Shown piece after piece: positions 1 through 6,633 of a stretch of 32,230 bases of DNA. The notes under the pieces are model-generated. The model saw only the letters and a program-made list of their open reading frames with translations. It had not been told where the DNA came from and searched no databases. The DNA comes from Prevotella sp. UBA7551 (GTDB taxonomy: Bacteria > Bacteroidota > Bacteroidia > Bacteroidales > Bacteroidaceae), in NCBI GenBank assembly GCA_002479145.1, contig DLLX01000002.1:1-32230 (forward strand), written 5' to 3'. The stretch's first letter is position 1; each line of letters opens with the position of its first letter. The position numbers were made by a program, and so were the translations under genes.

Positions 1-341
1 GAATAATTTTTAAATTAAAAATTCGAAGTTTTTAATTTAAAAACCAAAAGAAAATAAATTAAAAATTCAAGCGGTTCAGGCCAAAATACCACACGGAACG
101 TAACACACTGTCTTGCAACAGGTTAACCCCAAGCACTCAATGGCAACTACATCAAGCGGTGGACTATGCCTAGGCGGTATCACATTTTTCTTGGATGAAA
201 ATTAATTTTTAGTAACCGTTTTGAAATAATTCGCCCATTTCCTCGTTAAGATATTACGGCGTAGCGTGTCAATGCCCCGCCACACCGTCCCACAACACTG
301 CAATAAGGTGGCGCGGGAATGACGAATCACGTAAGAAAAGG
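1..341. other. Intergenic region, left edge
   Basis: No credible gene is visible. The first 75 bases are very AT-rich and hold an inverted repeat (listed separately). The rest is unremarkable. An AGAAAAGG stretch just before position 342 is a plausible ribosome-binding region for the first gene. I could not find a convincing Bacteroidetes promoter here. Confidence 0.6.
7..43. repeat. AT-rich inverted repeat, copy 1
   Basis: The 15-nt arm TTTTTAAATTAAAAA (7-21) is followed by the 7-nt spacer TTCGAAG and the exact reverse complement TTTTTAATTTAAAAA (29-43). A partial third arm (AAATTAAAAATTCAAGCG) follows at about 56-73. The same arms recur at 23190-23248, upstream of mraZ, also with a third arm followed by a similar CAAAGCG/CAAGCG edge. 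This looks like a dispersed extragenic repeat; its function is unknown. Confidence 0.75.
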
Positions 342-1367
342 ATGAAAAACAACATAGAAGGACTCCTCCATGACCTGCTATCCATGGAGAAGAAGCCCGT
401 CCGCGGACTGTTGGCGGTGGAGTGGGTGGCGATGGTTTACCTCGCCATCACGCTGCTGCTGACACTTTTCCTCTACACCAAGCTGCCCGAAGCCAGCGAC
501 ATGGTGAGCCGACGCATACAGATCGTGGCCATGACGGCAGCCCTCTGGCTGGTCTACCGACTGTGGCCCAGCCGGCTGACGCGCTTCTTCCGCGTCGCGG
601 GACAGATGAGCCTTCTCGCCGTGTGGTATCCCGACATCTACGAGTTCAACCGCGTCCTGCCCAATCTCGACCACTTCTTCGCCACCGCGGAGCAGACGCT
701 GTTTGGCTGTCAGCCCGCATTGCTCTTCCACCAGTGGCTCCCCTCCCCACTATTCAGCGAGGCTTTCGACATGGGCTACTTCAGCTATTACCCCATGATA
801 GCCCTCACGGTGTTCTTTTACTTCTTCTGCCGCCCCCAAGAGTTTGAGCGCGCATCGACCGTAGTGATGCTGTCGTTTTTCCTCTTCTATCTGATTTTCC
901 TCTTTTTGCCCGTCGTCGGCCCCACATTCTACTACAAGGCCATCGGGATGGAGAACGTCCTGTCGGGCCACTTCCCCTACCTCCACGACTATTTCAGTAC
1001 CCACACCGAGTGTCTGCCGTCGCCCGGCGACCCTGCGGGACTCTTCTACCAGCTCGTCGAGAGCGCAAAGGATGCCGGCGAGCGCCCCGTGGCCGCCTTT
1101 CCCAGCTCCCATGTGGGCATCAGCACGGTCTGCATGCTGCTTATCTGGCACGCCCGCAACCGCAAACTGCTCCTTGCCCTTACGCCGTTCTACGTCCTGC
1201 TCTGCTGCTCCACAGTCTACATTCAGGCCCACTACCTGATCGACGCGCTCGCCGGACTGCCCGTGGGCGTCTTGTTCTTCGCCCTGTCCATGTTCGCCAC
1301 GCGGCGTATGGCGACGAAAAGGCGGGTGCGCGCCCGTGCCACCAAAGGCAGAGTGGCCAACATTTGA
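342..1367 (+). CDS. PAP2-superfamily membrane phosphatase/phosphotransferase (Aur1-like)
   Basis: A polytopic inner-membrane protein of 341 aa, with hydrophobic segments at about 25-45, 60-75, 145-165, 173-195, 258-270, 278-296 and 303-317. The PAP2 catalytic motifs are visible: PSSH at 254-257 and HYLID at 297-301, giving the expected His-His-Asp set. A PVVGPTFYY stretch near 190-198 resembles the Aur1/inositol-phosphoceramide synthase branch (PAP2_3). Family members remove phosphate from, or transfer a phospho-headgroup between, membrane lipids. Whether this one is a lipid phosphatase or a sphingolipid headgroup transferase cannot be told from sequence; Bacteroidetes do make sphingolipids, so the latter is possible. 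The next gene encodes a lipid acyltransferase, so a role in envelope lipid metabolism fits. Confidence 0.82.
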   Translation: MKNNIEGLLHDLLSMEKKPVRGLLAVEWVAMVYLAITLLLTLFLYTKLPEASDMVSRRIQIVAMTAALWLVYRLWPSRLTRFFRVAGQMSLLAVWYPDIYEFNRVLPNLDHFFATAEQTLFGCQPALLFHQWLPSPLFSEAFDMGYFSYYPMIALTVFFYFFCRPQEFERASTVVMLSFFLFYLIFLFLPVVGPTFYYKAIGMENVLSGHFPYLHDYFSTHTECLPSPGDPAGLFYQLVESAKDAGERPVAAFPSSHVGISTVCMLLIWHARNRKLLLALTPFYVLLCCSTVYIQAHYLIDALAGLPVGVLFFALSMFATRRMATKRRVRARATKGRVANI

Positions 1368-1375
1368 GCCAATCA

Positions 1376-1407
1376 TTTGCACCATCCGACGATAATTCGT
1401 ACTTTTG
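1376..1407 (+). promoter_or_regulatory. Bacteroidetes-type promoter upstream of the small ORF and acyltransferase
   Basis: TTTG at 1376-1379 and TACTTTTG at 1400-1407 match the -33 and -7 (TAnnTTTG) elements of Bacteroidetes primary-sigma promoters, with a 20-bp spacer. The predicted start is about 1414. The transcript would carry the 72-aa ORF and then the acyltransferase. Confidence 0.7.
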
Positions 1408-1432
1408 CAGCAGTCAAACGTGCAGGGGAAAA

Positions 1433-1651
1433 ATGAAGTTCAGCGGCTCTACGCCCCATACTCCCGACAGCATCGCCGGCCAAGGGGCCGACTGGCTGAG
1501 GTCGGGGTGGACAACGGGCAAGCCCAAAATGAGTCTCATCAGTCAGGGCATCCGCTTCCGGCATGGCCATAAAGACCTGAACATCATGAAAGGCATGACG
1601 CGCATCCCGCACGACCAGCGCGGACCAATGCTGCCCCACACCCCACACTAA
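1433..1651 (+). CDS. Possible small protein, 72 aa, unknown
   Basis: An ATG at 1433 lies about 20 nt after the predicted transcription start and directly follows AGGGGAAAA, which could serve as a ribosome-binding sequence. The ORF runs 72 codons to a TAA at 1649-1651. It is in the same frame as the acyltransferase, which starts 12 nt further on. The product is rich in Gly, Pro, His and Arg and has no membrane segment, signal peptide or motif I recognise. It could be a small protein, a translated leader, or chance; only its position relative to the promoter supports it. Confidence 0.3.
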   Translation: MKFSGSTPHTPDSIAGQGADWLRSGWTTGKPKMSLISQGIRFRHGHKDLNIMKGMTRIPHDQRGPMLPHTPH

Positions 1652-1663
1652 CCCAACGAATCC

Positions 1664-2614
1664 ATGCGGAATTTACTTTACCATGCGGCCTATGGCCTGC
1701 TCTACGCCATCTCCCTGCTGCCGCTCCGACTGCTCTACGGCCTTTCCGACGGCCTTTATCTCCTGGTGTTCCACATCGCACGCTACCGCCGACACATCGC
1801 ATGGAAGAACCTGCGGAGCGCCTTCCCCGAGCGCACGGAGACAGAACTGCGGAAGACGGAGCGGGCATTCTACCACTGGTTTTGCGACTACATGGTGGAA
1901 AGCATCAAACTGCTCTCCATAGGCGAGAAGGAGATGAGGCGCAGGATGGCATTCAAGGGCACGGAGCGGGTCGACCAATGCATCGACGAGGGACAGTCGT
2001 GTGCCATCTATCTGGGGCATTATTGCAACTGGGAGTGGGTCAGCTCGCTTCCCCTGTGGGTGTCGACAAGGGGACAATGCGGACAAATCTACCACCCCCT
2101 GGAGAACGTGGGCATGGACAAGGTGTTTCTTTCCCTCCGTCAACGATTCGGCTCGGTGTGCATCCCCATGGCCGAATCCATCCGCCGCATCATCAAGTAT
2201 CGCCAGAAGGGCATTCCGACCATCATCGGCTACATCTCCGACCAGAAGCCCGTATGGTTCAATATCCACCACTGGTGCGACTTTCTGCACCACGACACCC
2301 CCGTATTGACGGGCACGGAGCGCATCGTTCGGAAGCTGAACCAAGCCGTTTTCTACTTAGAGGTCAGCCGCGTGAGGCGGGGTTATTACGAAGCAGAGTT
2401 CAAACTCATCACCCGTACCCCCAACCAGTACGGGGAGAACCAGCTCACCGACACCTACTTTCAGCTGCTGGAGCACACGATATGCGCGCATCCGGCCTAC
2501 TGGCTCTGGACACATGACCGCTGGCAACGCACGCGCAAGGAGTTCAATGACCGCTTTTATGTGAAGAATGGCAAGGTCTTTGCGTATGACGTACCATTGA
2601 GCCAACGGAAATAA
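1664..2614 (+). CDS. Lipid A biosynthesis-type acyltransferase (LpxL/HtrB family)
   Basis: A 316-aa protein of the LpxL/HtrB/LpxM family, which transfers acyl chains onto the acyloxy positions of lipid A at the inner face of the inner membrane. The N-terminal hydrophobic stretch (about 1-36) is followed by the family pattern in which residues 42-56 include WKNLRSAFPE. The HX4E catalytic motif is at His119-Glu124 within GHYCNWEW. Length is normal for Bacteroidetes members. The chosen start gives the usual family N-terminus; upstream sequence in the same frame is blocked by a stop at 1649-1651. It may share the promoter at 1376-1407. Closely related acyltransferases act on other lipids, so the exact acceptor is inferred. 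Confidence 0.85.
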   Translation: MRNLLYHAAYGLLYAISLLPLRLLYGLSDGLYLLVFHIARYRRHIAWKNLRSAFPERTETELRKTERAFYHWFCDYMVESIKLLSIGEKEMRRRMAFKGTERVDQCIDEGQSCAIYLGHYCNWEWVSSLPLWVSTRGQCGQIYHPLENVGMDKVFLSLRQRFGSVCIPMAESIRRIIKYRQKGIPTIIGYISDQKPVWFNIHHWCDFLHHDTPVLTGTERIVRKLNQAVFYLEVSRVRRGYYEAEFKLITRTPNQYGENQLTDTYFQLLEHTICAHPAYWLWTHDRWQRTRKEFNDRFYVKNGKVFAYDVPLSQRK

Positions 2615-2950
2615 CCGGGGTAATCTACTGAGGTATGCCGCTGCTTTCAGTTGGCCATAAGCCCGCTGTGGCGCATCATATCATAGATATGTCGACGCAG
2701 AAGAAGCTATATTACAGCCGCATATAAAATACGTAGTAAAGCATTGTCAACCAGTAGCTTGCGTCCTATACTACCGACCTATTACCCAAGCCGCAGAAAC
2801 ATCGCCACATCCAACTTCCACACCTACCCATTCTGCACGGAAACAAGCCCACCCCCAGCTACAACCCTTCGGGCATCTTCCTCATGACATGGCCAAGCCC
2901 AGCAGGATTAAGATATTTTAGCACGTTATATGCAAAAACTTTGCAAAAGA
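2615..2950. other. Intergenic region between acyltransferase and citD promoter
   Basis: No supported gene. A short perfect stem, CATATC/GATATG with a 3-nt loop, lies at 2677-2691. It has no T-run after it, so it is a weak terminator candidate for the acyltransferase transcript. The sequence otherwise shows nothing I can name. Confidence 0.5.
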
Positions 2951-2982
2951 TTTGGTGGTTCGGAAAAAACGTCGTTAATTTG
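2951..2982 (+). promoter_or_regulatory. Promoter of the citrate lyase cluster
   Basis: TTTG at 2951-2954, a 20-bp spacer, and TTAATTTG at 2975-2982 (one mismatch to TAnnTTTG) give the Bacteroidetes promoter geometry. The predicted start near 2989 leaves a leader of about 205 nt before citD. A dyad overlaps the start (see next entry). Confidence 0.6.
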
Positions 2983-2986
2983 CACC

Positions 2987-3001
2987 GTGATCAGAAATCA
3001 C
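2987..3001. promoter_or_regulatory. Dyad overlapping the citD transcription start, possible operator
   Basis: GTGAT (2987-2991) and its reverse complement ATCAC (2997-3001) flank 5 nt, immediately after the -7 element. A site here would cover the predicted start and could bind a dimeric regulator. It resembles a CRP/FNR-like half-site pair (GTGA/TCAC), but the spacing is one base longer than the CRP consensus. The role is inferred from position only. The remaining leader (3002-3193) has no ORF or riboswitch class I recognise. Confidence 0.35.
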
Positions 3002-3193
3002 AGGCAATTGTAATCAATCTGCCAGCAATGCACTACTCGCGGGAGCGTAAGGTAATTGATGAAAGGTAACAGCAGAAATCCATGTAAGGGATGGCGGTTG
3101 TTCTCGGTCATTCATTTCCTGACGCCTCCGCGTTTTTGTATGGACGAATCTCCTTGATAGGACAGGAATACGTGTAAACCAAATAACGACGAT

Positions 3194-3475
3194 ATGGAAG
3201 TAAAGAATGCATTCGCGGGGACGCTGGAGTCGGGTGATATCCTGATTCAAATCACCCCCTCGGAAAACGACAGCCTTCAGATCGACCTCGACTCGACGGT
3301 AGAGTACCAGTTCGGCGGCCAGATTCGCAAGGTAATCCAAGAGACTTTGGAGAATTTGGGCGTGGAGAAGGCCCATGTGAAAGCCACAGACAAGGGTGCG
3401 CTCGACTGCACTATCCGCGCCCGGGTGACTGCCGCAGCAGTCAGGGCCACGGGAAAGGACGTCTGGGAGGACTAA
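3194..3475 (+). CDS. citD: Citrate lyase acyl carrier protein (gamma subunit)
   Basis: A 93-aa small carrier subunit of citrate lyase. It holds the 2'-(5''-phosphoribosyl)-3'-dephospho-CoA group on which acetyl and citryl thioesters form. The modification motif AGTLESGD is at residues 8-15, and Ser13 corresponds to the modified serine (Ser14 in enterobacterial CitD). The DKGALDC stretch near residues 66-72 is also typical. It is the first gene of the citrate lyase cluster, with citE 79 nt downstream. Length is normal (about 95-98 aa). Confidence 0.95.
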   Translation: MEVKNAFAGTLESGDILIQITPSENDSLQIDLDSTVEYQFGGQIRKVIQETLENLGVEKAHVKATDKGALDCTIRARVTAAAVRATGKDVWED

Positions 3476-3554
3476 CCTTTCGCACACGAAACCGCCCTTT
3501 ATGAGTCTATACTAACGGAAGTCTAAACACAAGAAAGTAACCGACAGAAGAAGT

Positions 3555-4445
3555 ATGCAGAGATTAAGAAGAACTATGATGTTCGTGCCGGGCAACAACC
3601 CCGGCATGATGCAGGATGCCTTCATCTACGGCCCCGACTCGATAATGCTCGACTTGGAGGACTCGGTGACGATGGCAGAGAAAGATACAGCGCGCCTGCT
3701 CGTCTATAACGCCCTGAAGACCATCGACTACGGCACAACGGAGATGGTGGTGCGTGTCAATCCGCTCTCCACGCCGTATGGCAAGAAGGACATTGAGGCC
3801 GTCGTCAAGGCGGGTGTCGACGTGGTACGCATGCCGAAGACGGAGACAGCCGACGAGGTTCGTGAGATGGAGGCCGAGATTGCCCGCGTGGAAGAAGAGA
3901 TAGGATGCCCCGGACGTACAAAGATCATGGCCGCCATCGAGAGCGCGCTCGGCGTGGTCAACGCCTACGCCATTGCCACGGCGTCGAAGCGTATGATGGG
4001 TATCGCCCTCGGCGCAGAGGACTATTGCGCCAACCTCAAGACACAACGCACCCCGGAAGGCATTGAGCTGCTGCTCGCCCGCCAGACCATTGTCGTGGCT
4101 GCACGGGCCGCAGGCATCGACGCACTGGACACCGTCTATTCCAATCTCAACGATATGGAGACGTTCCGCAAGGAGGTGGAGCTGATCCACAAGATGGGTT
4201 TCGACGGAAAGTCCATCATCAACCCGCGCCAGATAGACATCGTCAACGAGGTGTTCACCCCGTCGCAGAAAGCCATTGACAAGGCCATGGCCGTCGTAGG
4301 CGCCATCAAGGAGGCCGAGAAGCGCGGATCAGGCGTGATCGCACTGAACGGAAAGATGGTCGACCGCCCCGTCGTCCTTCGCGCACAGAGAACTATTGAT
4401 TTGGCCATTGCGGCAGGAGTATTAAAGAAGGAGGATTTTGCATGA
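3555..4445 (+). CDS. citE: Citrate lyase beta subunit (citryl-ACP lyase)
   Basis: A 296-aa TIM-barrel HpcH/HpaI-family subunit that cleaves citryl-S-ACP to oxaloacetate and acetyl-S-ACP, using Mg2+. Family landmarks: RRTMMFVPGNNP near the N-terminus, LDLEDSV (32-38), substrate-binding Arg67, MAAIESALG with metal ligand Glu129, and GAEDY with Asp156. The stop overlaps the start of citF by 4 nt (ATGA at 4442-4445), indicating translational coupling. Full length and intact. Confidence 0.95.
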   Translation: MQRLRRTMMFVPGNNPGMMQDAFIYGPDSIMLDLEDSVTMAEKDTARLLVYNALKTIDYGTTEMVVRVNPLSTPYGKKDIEAVVKAGVDVVRMPKTETADEVREMEAEIARVEEEIGCPGRTKIMAAIESALGVVNAYAIATASKRMMGIALGAEDYCANLKTQRTPEGIELLLARQTIVVAARAAGIDALDTVYSNLNDMETFRKEVELIHKMGFDGKSIINPRQIDIVNEVFTPSQKAIDKAMAVVGAIKEAEKRGSGVIALNGKMVDRPVVLRAQRTIDLAIAAGVLKKEDFA

Positions 4446-5977
4446 GCAATTTAGAGCAAAGACAGGCACTCATCAAGGAAATGGCTGAGCACCTGAAGAA
4501 GAACGTATATCATAGCAAGGAACACAAAATCACCACGCCGCGCAAGGAGTATCAGGCCGAGAGTCAGAAGGTGGTGTCGCTGGAAGAGGCCATCCGCAAG
4601 TCTGGTTTGAAGGACGGCATGACGGTGTCTTTCCACCATCACTTCCGTGGCGGAGACAAAGTGCTCAACATGGTCATGGCAAAGATTGCCGAAATGGGCA
4701 TCAAAGACCTCCATGTGGCGGCCTCCAGCCTCAACGACGTGCACAAACCCCTCATCGAACACATCAAGAATGGTGTGGTGACACGCATCTCTACCTCGGG
4801 CATGCGTGGCGAGCTGGCCAAGGCCATCAGCCACGGAATCCTCAAGGAGCCGGTCGTTTTCCGCTCACACGGCGGCCGAGGCTCAGCCATTGCCAACGGC
4901 GACCTCCATATCGACGTGGCCTTCCTGGGCGCTTCTTCCTGCGACCCGATGGGCAACGCCTGCGGCTATTCACGCTCCAAAAACGCCAAGAGCATCTGCG
5001 GATCGCTGGGATATGCGCTTCCTGACGCGCGCTATGCCGACAAGGTGGTGATTCTCACCGACGACCTTGTGAGCTACCCGAACACGCCGACCTCCATCTC
5101 GGAGCATGACGTGGACTACGTAGTAGTGGTCGATTCGGTGGGCGATTCCTCTAAGATTGCCTCCGGCGCCATCCGCGACACGAAGAATCCGCGCGACATC
5201 CTGCTCGCCAAGTCGGCTTGCAAGGTGATTGTCAACAGCGGTTATTTCAAGGACGGGTTCTCCATCCAGACAGGATCCGGCGGCGCTTCCCTGGCCGTGG
5301 TGAAGTATCTGCGCCAAACGATGATTGACCAGAACGTAAAGGCGTCCTTCGCTCTGGGTGGAATTACTGCCCACATGGTGAAACTTCATGAGGAAGGACT
5401 GATAGACCACCTCATCGATGTGCAGTCTTTTGACAAGGTTGCCGCCGAGTCCATCAAGGTAGACCCGAAGCATAAGGAGGTGTCGGCTAACGAATACGCC
5501 TCTGCCGACGAGCCGGGCGCAGCCACGAAGTTCCTCGACATCGTCATTCTCTCGGCACTGGAGGTGGACGTCAACTTCAACGTCAATGTGCTGGTGGGCA
5601 GCGACGGCATCATCCGCGGTGCCATTGGCGGACACCCCGACACTGCGGCCGACTCGGCTTTGAGCATTGTCGTCTGCCCGTTGCTGCGCGGCCGCATCCC
5701 GTGCGTGGTCAATGAGGTGACCAACCTCATCACACCGGGTGCCACGGTCGACGTGGTCGTGACGGAATATGGCGTGGCCGTCAACCCGCGCCGTCCGGAT
5801 CTCGCAGAGCGTATGCAGGAAGCGGGTGTCAAGCTCGTCACACTGGAGAGCCTGCGCGACCGTGCGCTCAGCGTCATCGGAACGCCAGCACCACTGCCCT
5901 TCGGCGACAAGGTGGTCGGTGTGGTGATGAACCGCAACGGCGAAGTGATGGATGTCATCAAGAATATCAAGGATTGA
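4442..5977 (+). CDS. citF: Citrate lyase alpha subunit (citrate:acetyl-ACP transferase)
   Basis: A 511-aa CoA-transferase-like subunit that exchanges acetate for citrate on the carrier protein, the first half of citrate cleavage. Recognisable stretches include SFHHHFRGGD (about 63-72), the Cys/Gly-rich SSCDPMGNACGY region (about 165-176), GSGGASLAVVKYL (about 279-291) and TEYGVAVNPRRPDL (about 442-455). Length is as expected for CitF. It is translationally coupled to citE. A hairpin follows the gene (6011-6070), before the accessory genes. Confidence 0.95.
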   Translation: MSNLEQRQALIKEMAEHLKKNVYHSKEHKITTPRKEYQAESQKVVSLEEAIRKSGLKDGMTVSFHHHFRGGDKVLNMVMAKIAEMGIKDLHVAASSLNDVHKPLIEHIKNGVVTRISTSGMRGELAKAISHGILKEPVVFRSHGGRGSAIANGDLHIDVAFLGASSCDPMGNACGYSRSKNAKSICGSLGYALPDARYADKVVILTDDLVSYPNTPTSISEHDVDYVVVVDSVGDSSKIASGAIRDTKNPRDILLAKSACKVIVNSGYFKDGFSIQTGSGGASLAVVKYLRQTMIDQNVKASFALGGITAHMVKLHEEGLIDHLIDVQSFDKVAAESIKVDPKHKEVSANEYASADEPGAATKFLDIVILSALEVDVNFNVNVLVGSDGIIRGAIGGHPDTAADSALSIVVCPLLRGRIPCVVNEVTNLITPGATVDVVVTEYGVAVNPRRPDLAERMQEAGVKLVTLESLRDRALSVIGTPAPLPFGDKVVGVVMNRNGEVMDVIKNIKD

Positions 5978-6010
5978 TTCCTCTTTGTTTATATAATATA
6001 GTAAGACAGA

Positions 6011-6070
6011 AATAGGAGAAGGCGGAGGTTGGCTGCTCTTGAGAATGGCCAACCACTGTCCTCCCCTATT
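6011..6070 (+). promoter_or_regulatory. Hairpin between citF and citX
   Basis: The outer stem AATAGG/CCTATT (6011-6016 with 6065-6070) encloses an inner stem GGTTGGC/GCCAACC (6027-6033 with 6048-6054). There is no T-run, so this is unlikely to be a full terminator. It sits between structural and maturation genes, so it could act as a partial terminator or a 3'-end stabiliser that keeps structural subunits more abundant. That role is inference. Confidence 0.5.
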
Positions 6071-6096
6071 GAATTTTGCAAAGAGACCGGGCCGTA

Positions 6097-6633
6097 ATGG
6101 AGATAACGCTTGAACAGCTTCTTAGAAGTCGCGACCAGCGATGGGACACCGAGCGACGCCTTCTGAAGGCGTTTCCCGACCAAACTCTCGTCGTACTGAC
6201 CGTCGTCATGCCGGGAAGTGTCAAGCGCGATGCCCGCACAGCAGTCATTGCCCATGCCGCCGAGGCCGCCATCAATGCCTTTTTGGGGGCCCGAGTGACG
6301 CTGCGGTACAAGAACGACGCGCCTACGGGATATGAAGGCTACTGGATTACGGATGGCGATGCGACGCGCATCAAGCGGCAGATGTGCGGCATTGAGGACT
6401 ATCATCCACTGGGCCGTCTCTTCGACATTGACGTCATACGTCCCGACGCTACTCCCATCCCACGCACGGACGTGGGCTTTGAGCCACGCCGTTGTCTGCT
6501 CTGCGAGCACGAGGCACGCTGGTGCATGCGCAACCACACCCACACCCAAGAGGAAATACAGCAGCGAATCAACGAGATGGTGAACGACTTTAACGCTGAA
6601 AACTGTCGCTTATGTATGCCGACTACGAAATAA
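6097..6633 (+). CDS. citX: Apo-citrate lyase phosphoribosyl-dephospho-CoA transferase
   Basis: A 178-aa enzyme that transfers the prosthetic-group precursor from triphosphoribosyl-dephospho-CoA to the serine of CitD. The conserved GRLFDIDV is at 106-113, and the C-terminal RRCLLCEHEARWC pattern (Cys133, Cys136, Cys143) is followed by a His-containing segment. I chose the ATG at 6097 because it gives the family-like start MEITLEQLL; an upstream in-frame TTG at 6076 would add seven residues without family support. The last 22 nt overlap the next gene. CitX works directly with the CitG half of that protein. Confidence 0.92.
   Translation: MEITLEQLLRSRDQRWDTERRLLKAFPDQTLVVLTVVMPGSVKRDARTAVIAHAAEAAINAFLGARVTLRYKNDAPTGYEGYWITDGDATRIKRQMCGIEDYHPLGRLFDIDVIRPDATPIPRTDVGFEPRRCLLCEHEARWCMRNHTHTQEEIQQRINEMVNDFNAENCRLCMPTTK

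Noticed and set aside
1..73. Insertion-sequence end
   Set aside because: The AT-rich inverted repeat has no transposase nearby and no visible target duplication.
2986..3002. A confident CRP binding site at citD
   Set aside because: The half-sites are similar, but the spacing is one base longer than the CRP consensus and Bacteroidetes CRP-like specificities are not known to me; kept only as a generic dyad.
2884..3069. Plus-strand ORF of 61 aa upstream of citD
   Set aside because: It spans the predicted promoter and the dyad and has no ribosome-binding region or recognisable sequence.
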